From NCBI GenBank assembly GCA_022508345.1, contig JAFLVK010000003.1, forward strand, positions 49,181-113,180: DNA of 64,000 bases, written 5' to 3'. Positions 8,689 through 17,795 of this stretch are shown in pieces. The notes under the pieces were generated by a model, which saw nothing but the letters and a program-made list of their open reading frames with translations, was not told the DNA's origin and made no database searches. The position numbers were made by a program, and so were the translations under genes. Source of the stretch: Clostridiales bacterium (GTDB lineage Bacteria > Bacillota > Clostridia > Christensenellales > CAG-314). Position 1 is the stretch's first letter. Each line of letters opens with the position of its first letter.

Positions 8689-9414
8689 TTATGCCAAGTT
8701 TGTGAGCTCGTTGAGGCTGCGGAGAGGTGAAAAGCTGTGAGAAACATATCTGTAACAAACGTGCAAAGCGTCCTTCAAAATGTCCAGCGAAAAGTTGAGG
8801 TTTTGCAGCTTTTCATATGGCATGCCATCCAGCATTTGGCAGGCAGCCACCGCCCTGGGACTGACAGGTGAGCTATCTACACTACGGCAGGCATCGCACA
8901 CAAGGCTACCGCGCTGCAAGTCCAAAAATAACTTTCTCGACTTCTGTCCGCAAACAGAACAGCGGTCAAACTCCAGCTTGAAGCCTTGGAGCTCCAAAAA
9001 CTTAAGGATAAACCTCAGCACAACCGTTAACGGTTCTACACCGTTTATCAACGCTTGCAATGCTTTCAATGTTTCCACAAACACCTGCGGTTCCGACTGC
9101 CCCTCTTCCGTGTAATTCATCAGACACTCGGCAACTGTACACGCTGCGTAGTAGGTCACAACATCTTCACGCAACGCAAAAAAGCTTTCCAGCTGGTCGC
9201 AGGTTTTGAGTGTGTAACGGTCGTCAATTTTTGCAAGCTCGTACTGTCCAAAGCAAAATTGATCGGCTGCAAACTTCAGCTTTGCCGAACTCTTGCGTAT
9301 ACCTTTTCCGTGAACAGTAATTTTGCCGTATTCCAGTGAATACAGCAAAATCAATTTGTCATTTTCCTTGTAGTCCGTCGCCTTTAGAGCCAGGGCTTTC
9401 GTCGTTACGTCCAT
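8689..9414 (-). CDS. recO: DNA repair protein RecO
   Basis: This 241-residue protein has the RecO layout: an N-terminal OB fold (residues 1-80, beginning MDVTTKALALKATDYKEND), a helical middle, and a zinc finger with CSVCG around 152-156 and CDAC around 174-177. RecO works with RecR and RecF to load RecA onto SSB-coated gaps. It is the last gene of the era block. Its start lies inside the yqzL frame, which overlaps it by 56 bp; the ribosome site is the weak AAGGAA about 10 bases upstream, so translation may be coupled to yqzL. Length is typical for Firmicutes. Confidence 0.93.
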   Translation of the reverse strand: MDVTTKALALKATDYKENDKLILLYSLEYGKITVHGKGIRKSSAKLKFAADQFCFGQYELAKIDDRYTLKTCDQLESFFALREDVVTYYAACTVAECLMNYTEEGQSEPQVFVETLKALQALINGVEPLTVVLRFILKFLELQGFKLEFDRCSVCGQKSRKLFLDLQRGSLVCDACRSVDSSPVSPRAVAACQMLDGMPYEKLQNLNFSLDILKDALHVCYRYVSHSFSPLRSLNELTNLA

Positions 9415-9493
9415 CTTTGGTCAGTTCCTTGTACAGCATGTAATATGCGGGGTTTCCGGTTTCTTTAAACAGTTTCCAAACAGTATCTTTCAC
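9359..9493 (-). CDS. yqzL: YqzL-family small protein (between era and recO)
   Basis: A 44-codon frame with a GTG start at 9493 encodes a peptide beginning VKDTVWKLFKETGNPAYYML. This matches the short YqzL family, which sits between era and recO in many Firmicutes. A very good ribosome site (AGGAGG, 6-nt spacing) precedes the GTG, while the in-frame-looking ATG just before it is followed at once by a stop in its own frame. The last ~19 codons overlap the start of recO in another frame, so the C-terminal tail differs from typical family members. The function of YqzL is unknown. Confidence 0.8.
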   Translation of the reverse strand: MKDTVWKLFKETGNPAYYMLYKELTKDGRNDESPGSKGDGLQGK

Positions 9494-9572
9494 ATCAAAC
9501 CTCCTAGCAATATAAGCTAATTTAAGTTTGTGTAAAATCGACAGGTTGTATACTGAAAAACTTTATTTGCAA

Positions 9573-10463
9573 TTATTTGCGGCGATTTGTGTAGCCCAAT
9601 TCGTTGAGCATTGAGGGGTTGTTGCGCCAGTCCTCCTTGACCTTTACCCACAGGGTGAGAAACACTCGCGCATCAAGCAATTTTTCAATGCTTTCTCTTG
9701 CGTGTGTGCCTATGCCCTTGATCATTGCACCGTGCTTGCCAAGGACAATGGGCTTGTGTGACGCCTTTTCCACTATTACCGTCGCATCGATGTCCCAAGC
9801 GTTACCCTCAATTTGCATTTTGTTTATTGCAACGCCAATGCCATGGGGAATTTCGTCTTCACACGCAATCAGCACCTTTTCGCGGATAATTTCGCCCACG
9901 ATAAAGCGTTGACTTTTGTCGGTAACGTCGTCTTCCTCAAAATACATCTCGCTGCCCTTGAGATACTTTTTGAGAGCTTGCTTCAGCTCCTCCACACCGC
10001 GATTACGCTTGGAGGATACACAGTACACCTCTGCAATGCCGTCGATACCGTTGAGTTTGGCAAGCTCGGGCATGAGCTTTTCCGGCTGGGTGATGTCAAT
10101 CTTGGTAACGGCAACAACAATGGGCACACCTTGCTTGCGGTACTTGTCTATCTGCGCCAGCTCCCGTTCGGTGATACCGTTGTGTCCGTCGATTACCAAC
10201 AATATGCAATCTACATCCTTAACGGCGTTGTCGATGCTCTTGAGCATGTAGTCGTTCAATGCGTTTTTACTTTGCAAAAATCCCGGTGTATCCACAAACA
10301 CCATTTGGCTGTCCTCATCCGTCCACACACCCATGATGCTGTCACGCGTGGTTTGCGGCCTGGGGGAAACGATAGACACCTTTTGCTTGATAAACGCATT
10401 CAACAACGTGGACTTGCCTGCATTGGCTTGTCCAACTATAGCAATAAAACCTGTTTTTCTCAT
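9573..10463 (-). CDS. era: GTPase Era
   Basis: This 296-residue ribosome-assembly GTPase has the G1 loop GQANAGKST at residues 10-18, G2 around the TTRDS segment (G.T.R.PQTTRD), G3 DTPG around 58-61 and G4 VTKID around 121-125. A C-terminal KH domain (residues ~200-290) includes the VIVEKASHKPIVLGKHGAMIK region that binds the 16S 3' end. Era helps mature the 30S subunit at the anti-SD end of 16S rRNA. Its ATG overlaps the ybeY stop by 4 nt (ATGA), showing translational coupling. Length is normal. Confidence 0.97.
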   Translation of the reverse strand: MRKTGFIAIVGQANAGKSTLLNAFIKQKVSIVSPRPQTTRDSIMGVWTDEDSQMVFVDTPGFLQSKNALNDYMLKSIDNAVKDVDCILLVIDGHNGITERELAQIDKYRKQGVPIVVAVTKIDITQPEKLMPELAKLNGIDGIAEVYCVSSKRNRGVEELKQALKKYLKGSEMYFEEDDVTDKSQRFIVGEIIREKVLIACEDEIPHGIGVAINKMQIEGNAWDIDATVIVEKASHKPIVLGKHGAMIKGIGTHARESIEKLLDARVFLTLWVKVKEDWRNNPSMLNELGYTNRRK

Positions 10464-10945
10464 TTGTTCCTCGTGATACCGCAGCTATCCAATATTTCTT
10501 CCTGCAAGGCGTTCATTTCCGCCTCGTCCTGCGGTTCGATATGGTCATACCCCAGCAAATGCAACAGCCCGTGCAACGACAGGAAGCACAGCTCACGCTT
10601 CAAACTGTGGCCGTATTCCGTTGCCTGCTCTTGGGCTCTGTCAAGGCAAATAATCACGTCGCCAATGTTCAGCTTGCCCGTCTTGGGGTTGATTGCGTCC
10701 TGCGGAAATGTGTTGACGTCCAGCACACCGCGCTCGGGGTTGTCCACCGTTGGGAAGGACAGCACATCCGTCACTGTGTCCACGCCGCGAAATTGCTTGT
10801 TAAGCGCCTGTATTTCGCTCGGAGTCACAATGGACAGGGACATCTCAATGCCCTTCACAGGCTGCCCTAAACGCTTCAAAGCGCCTTCTAAAAGGCGCTT
10901 AATTGTAAATTTCTGTATTCCTAAATTGGTAAAGTAAATTTTCAT
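10460..10945 (-). CDS. ybeY: Endoribonuclease YbeY
   Basis: The 161-residue metal-dependent RNase takes part in 16S rRNA 3' maturation and ribosome quality control. The metal site motif is HGLLHLLGYDH (three His), followed by DEAEM near the C-terminus. I chose the ATG at 10945, which overlaps the pgpH stop as ATGA and gives the usual family length; an upstream extension to 11059 would run into pgpH. The stop overlaps the era start by 4 nt. The order pgpH-ybeY-era matches Bacillus except that dgkA and cdd, which lie between ybeY and era there, are absent. Confidence 0.95.
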   Translation of the reverse strand: MKIYFTNLGIQKFTIKRLLEGALKRLGQPVKGIEMSLSIVTPSEIQALNKQFRGVDTVTDVLSFPTVDNPERGVLDVNTFPQDAINPKTGKLNIGDVIICLDRAQEQATEYGHSLKRELCFLSLHGLLHLLGYDHIEPQDEAEMNALQEEILDSCGITRNK

Positions 10946-12369
10946 TTGTTTCCTTGCAAACGTACGTCGGGGTAAGAAATACGGTTGTGTCTGATTCCCG
11001 CAAAGGTGGTGACAATGGTACCCTTTATGATGTCCAGCTCCTTCATGGAGATGTCGCACTCGCTAAATTGCTCAAAAGCCAGGCGTTCGGATATGATGTC
11101 GCCGACAATTTTTTCAGCGTTACTCCTGTTACCGCTTGCACGCAATGCCGCTTCCGCCGCGTCGCAAATCATGAGTATTGCGGAAATCTTGTTGGACGGC
11201 TTGGGTCCGTCGTAGCAATATCCGTCGTAAGGCAATTCGCCATCTGTGTACTTTTGTGCTTTGAGATAGAAATACTTGATGGGCATTGTGCCGTGATGTT
11301 CCATGATTGCCGCCTGCACTTCCTTGGGAAGCCCGTATTCCTTTGCAATGGCAAGACCGTTCAAGGTGTGATACTTAATCATGTTTACGCTTGCTTCGGG
11401 TGTCATGCTGTCGTGCGGATTGACACCGTCAAATTGGTTTTCCACGAAGTAGGACGGGTTCTTCATCTTGCCAATATCGTGATAATATGCCGCTGCACGC
11501 GCTAAAACTGCGCTTTGCCCTATTGCCGATGCGCACGCTTCAACATAGGTTGCAACTGTCAGACAGTGGTTGTACGTACCGGGAGCTTTTTCAAACAGCT
11601 TGCGCATGAGGTTGGAGTCGGATGTTGCGATTTCGGAATATCTGAATACCGAAGACACGTTGAAAATTCTTTCGATAAGCGGAACAAGTACGAACATAAA
11701 CATTACGCATATAATACCGCTACTAAAAGAACAACCTACCTTTATGCCGTACACATCCCACGCCCAAGCGTCTTGGAACATTGCGTAACTGATAGTTGCG
11801 CATGCCGTCGAGATTGCACCAAGTGCAACACCTACAGCCAAGTAACGCGCGCGACGGTAATGTTTGCCCAATACGAATGCCACGAACACCGCTTCGATAA
11901 CACCGCTAAACAGCAGATAGAAAAAGCTTTCCGAAATCACCGGCGAACCGGCCTGCCAATTTACGTGCTGTGTAAAGCAATACAGTATTACTATGAAGTT
12001 TGCAAAGAATGCGCATCTGCTTGAAACTATCAATGACAAAATGAGTGAGCACAGCGCAAAAGGTACGAGATAAATTACGTACGTCCACAATGGTTGAAGC
12101 TGAATAAGTGCGTACACTATTATCATGGCTGTAAACATTGCCCAGGTTTTGCGAGCGCTTTCAATTACTGTAACTTCGGAAAAGAAGATATACAGTGCCA
12201 AAGTAAATAGCAGTATGGCAAGAGAGGCAATTTGCACCGCAAAGTCAGCCCATCTAAAATTCTTCAAATTAGGCAAAATTGAAATTAGCGCAAATAAAAC
12301 ATAAAAAGCAATGTAATTGATTACAACCTGCTTCCACTTGATATTTGTAATTTTTTTAGTTTTGTTCAT
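10942..12369 (-). CDS. pgpH: HD-domain membrane protein of the YqfF/PgpH family, lacking the extracellular domain
   Basis: This 475-residue protein has about seven predicted membrane helices in residues ~15-250, followed by a cytoplasmic HDIG domain. The HD motif is YYHDIGK (around residue 293), with later His pairs including EHHGT. PgpH enzymes hydrolyse the second messenger c-di-AMP to pApA. Typical YqfF/PgpH proteins are about 700 residues and have a large extracytoplasmic 7TMR-HDED domain between the first and second helices. That domain is missing here: the first helix is followed within a few residues by the next. It lies between phoH (1-nt TAATG overlap) and ybeY (ATGA overlap). c-di-AMP hydrolysis is expected; sensing of outside signals may have been lost. 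Confidence 0.9.
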   Translation of the reverse strand: MNKTKKITNIKWKQVVINYIAFYVLFALISILPNLKNFRWADFAVQIASLAILLFTLALYIFFSEVTVIESARKTWAMFTAMIIVYALIQLQPLWTYVIYLVPFALCSLILSLIVSSRCAFFANFIVILYCFTQHVNWQAGSPVISESFFYLLFSGVIEAVFVAFVLGKHYRRARYLAVGVALGAISTACATISYAMFQDAWAWDVYGIKVGCSFSSGIICVMFMFVLVPLIERIFNVSSVFRYSEIATSDSNLMRKLFEKAPGTYNHCLTVATYVEACASAIGQSAVLARAAAYYHDIGKMKNPSYFVENQFDGVNPHDSMTPEASVNMIKYHTLNGLAIAKEYGLPKEVQAAIMEHHGTMPIKYFYLKAQKYTDGELPYDGYCYDGPKPSNKISAILMICDAAEAALRASGNRSNAEKIVGDIISERLAFEQFSECDISMKELDIIKGTIVTTFAGIRHNRISYPDVRLQGNK

Positions 12370-13319
12370 TACTTATCCTCTGTTTCGTAAGCCTTGACGA
12401 TTTTTTGCACCAATGGATGGCGCACTACGTCTTTTTCATTTAGACGAATTATTCCTATATCGTCTATATCCTTTAGTATTTTTATTGCATGTTTTAACCC
12501 CGAGCTTAAACCTTTGGGCAAATCTATTTGCGTAAGGTCGCCCGTGATTACCATTTTACTGTTTTCTCCCAATCTTGTCAAAAACATTTTGATTTGTTCG
12601 CGCGTGGTATTTTGCGCCTCGTCCAAAATTACGTACGCGTTTGAAAGTGTACGTCCGCGCATATACGCTAACGGAGCAATTTCAATAGTTCCGCGCTCCA
12701 TCATCTTGGCGTAGGTTTCCAACCCAAGCATTTCCTGCAAGGCGTCGTACAGCGGGCGAAGATAGGGGTTGACCTTTTCCTGTAAATCTCCGGGCAAAAA
12801 ACCCAGCTTTTCGCCTGCTTCCACAGCGGGACGGGTGAGAATAATCTTTTCCACCTGCTTGGCTTTGTAGGCGTTGACGGCTATCGCTACCGCAAGATAT
12901 GTTTTACCCGTACCTGCAGGACCGACGCCAAACGTGATTGTATTTTTCTTCATCAAGTCGACGTACTTTTTCTGTCCGACCGTCTTGCACTTGATGGGCT
13001 TGCCGCGGCTTGTGATTGCCACGATGTCACCCAGCAGCTCGTCCACGTCATCCAGCAAGCCCTGCTTGGCAAGGTCGCACAGGTAATTGACCCTGCCGAT
13101 ATCTACGCTATCGTCGCTGTATATGAAGCTTTTGATCTTGTCCACCACAGACATAGCCTTGCTGACGTTTGCCTCTTCGCCTAACAGACTGCTTTGTCCG
13201 TCCTGCATAACAACCTTGACGTCAAATGCCGCGCATATCGTCTTGATGTTTTCGTCAAACGGTCCAAAAAGCTTCATCAGCTCATCCATGGACTCCACTT
13301 CGATTTTTTTAGAAATCAA
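12369..13319 (-). CDS. phoH: PhoH-family RNA helicase/ATPase
   Basis: This cytoplasmic ATPase of about 316 residues has Walker A GPAGTGKT, a Walker B VILDEAQN, and a typical PhoH core. PhoH-like proteins are thought to act on RNA, often beside YbeY. The start is unusual. An ATG exists at 13340, but a perfect ribosome site (AAGGAGG) lies just downstream of it and places a TTG at 13319 at the ideal 5-nt spacing, giving a protein starting LISKKIEVESMDEL. I prefer the TTG; the ATG would add seven residues and has no ribosome site. The stop overlaps the pgpH start by one base. Confidence 0.9.
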   Translation of the reverse strand: MISKKIEVESMDELMKLFGPFDENIKTICAAFDVKVVMQDGQSSLLGEEANVSKAMSVVDKIKSFIYSDDSVDIGRVNYLCDLAKQGLLDDVDELLGDIVAITSRGKPIKCKTVGQKKYVDLMKKNTITFGVGPAGTGKTYLAVAIAVNAYKAKQVEKIILTRPAVEAGEKLGFLPGDLQEKVNPYLRPLYDALQEMLGLETYAKMMERGTIEIAPLAYMRGRTLSNAYVILDEAQNTTREQIKMFLTRLGENSKMVITGDLTQIDLPKGLSSGLKHAIKILKDIDDIGIIRLNEKDVVRHPLVQKIVKAYETEDK

Positions 13320-13342
13320 TTTAGCCTCCTTAATCGGCATGG

Positions 13343-14425
13343 CTACTCTATTTGTGCTTCTCCGTACAGAATAGCCGTTACTCCGTTAGATTGCGTTGTG
13401 TACTGAGTGTCAATTACGGTAAAGTCGCAGTTGGCTTTGGCTTGTTCAAGTGCCAACGCTTGCAACTCCTGCAAACATTCCTCAATGGGCGCAGACACCT
13501 TAACCGTGGTTATTTCGCGGTATACGTTTTTGCGCACTTCCAAATTGAGCGGATAAATGAACTTCGAAACGGACTGCAACGTGTACTGCTCAAAGGGGCA
13601 CGCTCTGCCGTATTCCTTGCCGAAAAGTACCACGCCCGTCGAAGTGAAAACATTGCCCGTTTCAACCGTCTCACTTTTAAAGCCTGTGTACTCGGCAAAG
13701 CCTGTAGCAGTTATTTGCAGCGTTACCCTACCCAGTGCATAAACGCTGTCGTATGTACCGTCGTTATAGATGCGCTTGCCCTCAATAAGTACGTCGCCGA
13801 CATTCACCTTGTCGCCAACGCTAACTAGGGCGTTACCTTGTTCACACAATACCGACGTGACCACACCAGCGCGGGTTGCCACAATGTCGCGGCTTTTGGT
13901 CATGTCGATGGGCGGCTCAATTTGCTTTTTTGCAACTACGTTGACATACAGCACGCTACCAGAACGTGTGACAACCGCGTACATGGCATTCATTTTGTTA
14001 GCGAGGGTATTTTCCAATACGTCTACGTTTAGCTTGGACATATCGCAACCGATTGTTACGCCCACTTCCGTTAATGCCTCTTGTACGAGTTGACGGTCGA
14101 AATCTCCGCTTATCTCGATTTTGAGACAAAAACGCGGAGAAATTACCAGTACGGCTACAATTAACAAGCAAAATATCGGCAAAACAAACCGTTTTTTGAC
14201 GAATTTTGCCGCTGCGGTAATACCGAAGTATTTTATACCGATTATATTATAGCACCTTTCCTGTAATAATGCAATAGTATGTTTGGCCCGTGTTGCAGGA
14301 ACGCGTATTACACACCTTTTGCCATCGCGCTCCACCTTGTAAAGCGTGATGTTGGATTTGCCCAGCAACGACAGGAGTCTGCCGACGTTTAGCCCCTCAA
14401 AGGTGATTTCGCAGCTATTTTTCAT
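13343..14425 (-). CDS. yqfD: Sporulation protein YqfD
   Basis: This 360-residue protein has a cytoplasmic N-terminal ~90 residues, one membrane helix (FVLPIFCLLIVAVLVIS, around 80-96) and a large outer domain, the layout of the YqfD family. In Bacillus yqfD is expressed in the mother cell and needed for normal sporulation, although its biochemical role is unknown. It overlaps the yqfC frame by 11 bp, with a GAAGGGC ribosome site, and stops just before phoH. The yqfC-yqfD-phoH-pgpH order is conserved in spore-formers and is one reason for placing the organism among the Clostridia. Confidence 0.9.
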   Translation of the reverse strand: MKNSCEITFEGLNVGRLLSLLGKSNITLYKVERDGKRCVIRVPATRAKHTIALLQERCYNIIGIKYFGITAAAKFVKKRFVLPIFCLLIVAVLVISPRFCLKIEISGDFDRQLVQEALTEVGVTIGCDMSKLNVDVLENTLANKMNAMYAVVTRSGSVLYVNVVAKKQIEPPIDMTKSRDIVATRAGVVTSVLCEQGNALVSVGDKVNVGDVLIEGKRIYNDGTYDSVYALGRVTLQITATGFAEYTGFKSETVETGNVFTSTGVVLFGKEYGRACPFEQYTLQSVSKFIYPLNLEVRKNVYREITTVKVSAPIEECLQELQALALEQAKANCDFTVIDTQYTTQSNGVTAILYGEAQIE

Positions 14426-14693
14426 TGCCCTTCACCTCGACGGATGTTATTTTGCCTACCACGACGGCAAAGCGTTTTTCCAGACACTTGATGTGTAGGT
14501 TGCTGCCGTTGACACGCAGTGTGCCCTTTTTGACGGCAAATGACACTGTGTCCGTGCCGTACTCGGCAATACCGTTGTGCCCCTCTATTACCGCCGTGTG
14601 ACCGCCAAATATCGAATACTTGTAGTCATTGATCAGCGTTGCAAGCTCCAATCCGCATATATCTGCTACACATTGAGAAAAAGAATTGTTCAT
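14415..14693 (-). CDS. yqfC: YabP/YqfC-family sporulation protein
   Basis: A 92-residue beta-rich protein of the YabP/YqfC family, recognised by its size, its position before yqfD and the segment FGGHTAVIEGHNGIAEYGTDTVSF. These proteins are made during sporulation; YqfC's action is unknown. It is the first gene of the block. There is no good ribosome site. Instead a TATATT lies 6 nt before the ATG inside a small palindrome (ATCTCT - CATATATT - AGAGAT). That spacing would suit a near-leaderless transcript, but no good -35 of any class is visible. Confidence 0.85.
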   Translation of the reverse strand: MNNSFSQCVADICGLELATLINDYKYSIFGGHTAVIEGHNGIAEYGTDTVSFAVKKGTLRVNGSNLHIKCLEKRFAVVVGKITSVEVKGNEK

Positions 14694-14805
14694 ATCTCTA
14701 ATATATGAGAGATTTCACAATTCTTTCGTTTGGCACTATATCTTTTTATTTACAAGGCTTTTATGCGTGCTATGTCTGACATATTATTATACAAAATACA
14801 TGATT

Positions 14806-15063
14806 TCACAACAACTTGTCCAAAATTGCCGAGATTTCCTGCAATTTTTCCTTGCTGTCCTCACCACTTGAATGAAGCACGCAATTGCAAAGGTGGGCAT
14901 TCAACACTTCCTTGTTTACCTTGGACAGTATTGCCTGACATGCCATTATCTGGTTGGATATCTCAATACAGTAACGGTTTTCCTCAATCATTTTGAGAAT
15001 GCCGTCCATCTGCCCGCGCGCAGTTTTCAATAGGCGCATTGTTTTTTCTCTGTCCGCTGTCAT
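14806..15063 (-). CDS. csoR: CsoR-type copper-sensing repressor
   Basis: This 85-residue all-helical DNA-binding protein of the CsoR/RcnR family has the copper ligands expected of CsoR: Cys in RYCIEI (residue ~32) and the H-x3-C pair in HLCNC (residues ~57-61). Cu(I) binding releases it from DNA and derepresses copper export. Its ATG overlaps the copA stop (ATGA), so it is the last gene of the copper operon and likely regulates it. I did not find a convincing GC-rich pseudo-palindrome typical of CsoR boxes; a G-rich stretch lies between the copA promoter and start. Confidence 0.93.
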   Translation of the reverse strand: MTADREKTMRLLKTARGQMDGILKMIEENRYCIEISNQIMACQAILSKVNKEVLNAHLCNCVLHSSGEDSKEKLQEISAILDKLL

Positions 15064-15275
15064 AGCTGCTCTACCCCGGTTACAGTGTAGCCTGCTGCTT
15101 CAACAGCTTTCTTTAAAACGTCCGTTTTAACCCTGCCCTTGACCTCGACAGTTGCGCTCTTGTCGTCCAGGCTGACTGCAACGCTCAATACGCCACGTGT
15201 TGAGGATAACGCCTTGTCTACACGCGCTGTGCAGTGACCGCACATCATTCCGTCGATTTTAAGTAAGTATTTCAT
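15060..15275 (-). CDS. copZ: Possible internally initiated CopZ-like copper chaperone
   Basis: Within copA, in the same frame, an ATG at 15275 is preceded by a textbook ribosome site, AAGGAGG with 5-nt spacing. Starting there yields a 71-residue protein, [20 protein letters not shown] onward, the normal size and form of a free CopZ chaperone with the CxxC at its residues 12 and 15. The upstream linker is low in complexity, as if an intergenic spacer had become coding after loss of the copA stop. Both the fused and free forms could be produced. The internal start is inferred from sequence only. Confidence 0.6.
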   Translation of the reverse strand: MKYLLKIDGMMCGHCTARVDKALSSTRGVLSVAVSLDDKSATVEVKGRVKTDVLKKAVEAAGYTVTGVEQL

Positions 15276-17651
15276 TGTTGCCTCCTTGTTTTGTTTGTTG
15301 TTTGATTCATTTGTTTGTGACTCTTTTGGTGTATCTGTAAATAACGCGGAATCGTCTATAACCTTTGCCGCACGGGGCCTTGGTGATTTGTGTATGTTTA
15401 TCAAATTCAGTCGCAAGGCGTTCATCACTACGCAAAAGCTGGACAGGCTCATTGCCGCTGCGCCAAACATCGGGTTGAGCTGCCAACCGAACAGCGAAAT
15501 GAACACTCCTGCCGCAAGCGGTATGCCCAGCGTGTTGTAGATAAACGCCCAAAACAAATTTTCGTGAATGTTGCGTAGCGTCCTACGGCTAAGCTTGATT
15601 GCAGCAGGTACGTCAAGTAGATTGCTCTTCATGAGCACTACATCGGCTGCATCAATTGCTACGTCCGTTCCTGCACCGATTGCCATGCCGATATCCGCAG
15701 TTGTAAGCGCCGGCGCGTCGTTGATACCGTCGCCCACCATTACTACCTTGCCCTTGGCTTTCAGCTCTCTCACCACGCTTTCCTTACCGTCGGGCAATAC
15801 GCCTGCGATAACCCGGTCAACGCCCGCCTGCTTGCCGATTGCCTGCGCTGTCTTTTCGTTGTCGCCTGTAAGCATGATAACGTGCAATCCCATAGCCTGC
15901 AACTTAGCAATTGCTTGGGGACTGTCCGCTTTAATGACGTCCGCTACAGCGATAATTCCGCACAGCTTGCCGCTTTTTGCAAAGAACAGGGGAGTTTTGC
16001 CCATATCCGCCAGCTCGTCGCATTTGCTTTTTATTTCTTCGTCTATTTGCGCATGAGTGCTTACAAAAGCGTAGTTTCCGCCATACACAACTTTGCCACC
16101 AAGCTTTGCAGTCAGTCCGTTACCTGCCAATGCCTTGAAGTCGGTAACTTCCTTTAATTCGAGCCCCTCTTCTTCCGCCTTTTTGATTATCGCGCGAGCA
16201 AGGGGGTGTTCGCTTTTGTATTCCACAGCATAAGCAAGCTGCAGTAGTTCCTGTTCCGAACAGTTACATCCACTGATAATGTCCGTTACCTGCGGCTGCC
16301 CCTCGGTGATTGTGCCTGTTTTGTCCAGCACAACGTACTTGGCTTTGCCTGTTTCTTCCAGTGATGCCGCCGTCTTGAACAGGATACCGTTTTTCGCGCC
16401 TTTGCCGTTGCCCACCATTACAGCAACGGGTGTTGCCAAACCCAGCGCGCACGGACAGCTGATTACAAGCACTGATATAGCCCTTGCAAGTGAATAGCCA
16501 ACTGTTTGCCCTACTGCCATCCACACAATAAACGTCACAAGCGCAATGCCCATAACTGCCGGTACGAAAATGCCCGATACCTTGTCTGCCACCTTTGCTA
16601 TGGGGGCTTTGGTTGCTGCGGCGTCGCTTACCATTTGAATGATTTGTGAGAGTGTTGTATCTTGCCCCACTCGCGTTGCCTCACAACGGATAAAGCCCGA
16701 TTGATTGAGCGTACCTGCCGATACTGTGCTACCCACCGCCTTGTCCACAGGGATACTTTCGCCTGTTAGCGTCGATTCGTCCACTGCACTGGTGCCTTCC
16801 AGTACAACTCCGTCCACAGGGATGCTTTCGCCCGGGCGCACCACGTATATGTCGCCTTTTTTCACCTGCTCAATGGGCACGGTTACTTGCTCGCCGTCTA
16901 TCAACACTACCGCCGTTTTGGGAGCAAGCTTCATCAGTCCCTTTAATGCGTCTGTCGTTTTGCCTTTGGAGCGCGCTTCCAGCATTTTGCCCAACGTAAT
17001 TAGCGTAAGGATTGTTGCCGCGGATTCGAAATAGAATTCGTCCATGTACATCATTACGCCGTCGGTGTTGCCATTTACTTGCGCGTCCGTCATCAAAAAC
17101 AGCGCAACGGTACTGTACACAAATGCCGCCGTTGCTCCCAGCGCCACCAATGCGTCCATGTTGGGAGCACGTCGCCACAGGCTCTTAAATCCGTTTACGA
17201 AAAACCTTTGGTTGATAACCATGATTATTGCCGATAGCAACAGCTGCACAAGCCCCATTGCAACGTGATTGCCCGCTAAAAACGACGGCAACGGCCAGCC
17301 CCACATCATGTGCCCCATCGATAAATACATCAATAGCAACAAAAACACCAGCGACACAATAAAACGGCGCAACAGCTGTGGGGTTTCCCTGTCCTTCAAA
17401 CTGTCGTCGCTTGTTACGCTTGCCGCGCTGCTTGTTTGCTGACCTTTAACCTCTGCGCCATATCCGGCGTTTTTTACGGCGGTCACAATGACATCTGCAC
17501 TGGTTAGCTTTTCGTCAAACTCCACCGCCATGCTGTTTGTAAGTAAGCTTACGGAAACGCTTGTAACACCCTTTACCTTTTTCACAGCATTCTCTACGTG
17601 CGCAGAGCATGCGGCGCAGGTCATTCCCGTAACGTCGAATTTTTCTTTCAT
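15060..17651 (-). CDS. copA: Cu(I)-exporting P1B ATPase with a fused C-terminal CopZ domain
   Basis: This 863-residue membrane pump expels Cu(I). In order it has an N-terminal HMA domain (GMTCAAC, Cys12 and Cys15), eight membrane helices, TGES, the membrane copper site CPC around residue 398, DKTGTITEG around 440, GDGINDAP, and a C-terminal extension. That extension is a low-complexity linker (about 765-792, rich in Ser, Asn, Lys) followed by a complete second HMA domain at 793-863 (MMCGHC). A strong internal ribosome site lies in the linker, so the fused domain can probably also be made alone. The start at 17651 is downstream of the promoter; a longer frame to 17708 would begin inside the -35 box. 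Confidence 0.93.
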   Translation of the reverse strand: MKEKFDVTGMTCAACSAHVENAVKKVKGVTSVSVSLLTNSMAVEFDEKLTSADVIVTAVKNAGYGAEVKGQQTSSAASVTSDDSLKDRETPQLLRRFIVSLVFLLLLMYLSMGHMMWGWPLPSFLAGNHVAMGLVQLLLSAIIMVINQRFFVNGFKSLWRRAPNMDALVALGATAAFVYSTVALFLMTDAQVNGNTDGVMMYMDEFYFESAATILTLITLGKMLEARSKGKTTDALKGLMKLAPKTAVVLIDGEQVTVPIEQVKKGDIYVVRPGESIPVDGVVLEGTSAVDESTLTGESIPVDKAVGSTVSAGTLNQSGFIRCEATRVGQDTTLSQIIQMVSDAAATKAPIAKVADKVSGIFVPAVMGIALVTFIVWMAVGQTVGYSLARAISVLVISCPCALGLATPVAVMVGNGKGAKNGILFKTAASLEETGKAKYVVLDKTGTITEGQPQVTDIISGCNCSEQELLQLAYAVEYKSEHPLARAIIKKAEEEGLELKEVTDFKALAGNGLTAKLGGKVVYGGNYAFVSTHAQIDEEIKSKCDELADMGKTPLFFAKSGKLCGIIAVADVIKADSPQAIAKLQAMGLHVIMLTGDNEKTAQAIGKQAGVDRVIAGVLPDGKESVVRELKAKGKVVMVGDGINDAPALTTADIGMAIGAGTDVAIDAADVVLMKSNLLDVPAAIKLSRRTLRNIHENLFWAFIYNTLGIPLAAGVFISLFGWQLNPMFGAAAMSLSSFCVVMNALRLNLINIHKSPRPRAAKVIDDSALFTDTPKESQTNESNNKQNKEATMKYLLKIDGMMCGHCTARVDKALSSTRGVLSVAVSLDDKSATVEVKGRVKTDVLKKAVEAAGYTVTGVEQL

Positions 17652-17679
17652 GGTAGACACCCCCACCCAGTGTATGTAT

Positions 17680-17708
17680 ATTGTACATCTTATTGTGTGT
17701 AAATGCAA
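17680..17708 (-). promoter_or_regulatory. Promoter of the copA-csoR operon
   Basis: On the minus strand TTGCAT (17703-17708) and TACAAT (17680-17685) are 17 bp apart, giving a 5' leader of about 22 nt before the copA ATG at 17651. Confidence 0.7.
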
Positions 17709-17751
17709 GTAAATTTAGTCGTTAATTTGTAAATTTACTGATTGTGTTTGC

Positions 17752-17780
17752 TTGACTTAATTTCACCAAAGATTTACAAT
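17752..17780 (+). promoter_or_regulatory. Promoter of the anion permease gene
   Basis: TTGACT (17752-17757) and TACAAT (17775-17780) are 17 bp apart. The expected transcription start (~17787) is only about 9 nt before the ATG at 17796, leaving no room for a ribosome site. Confidence 0.75.
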
Positions 17781-17795
17781 CTTTGCGGTAAAAAT

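Noticed and set aside
9813..10937. A 374-codon plus-strand open frame
   Set aside because: It lies antisense to era and ybeY, both clear genes with conserved motifs, and has no ribosome site. Its length results from the codon bias of the genes on the other strand.
14694..14730. SigmaE-type promoter for yqfC
   Set aside because: CATATATT resembles a -10 of that class, but no matching -35 is seen at the expected distance.
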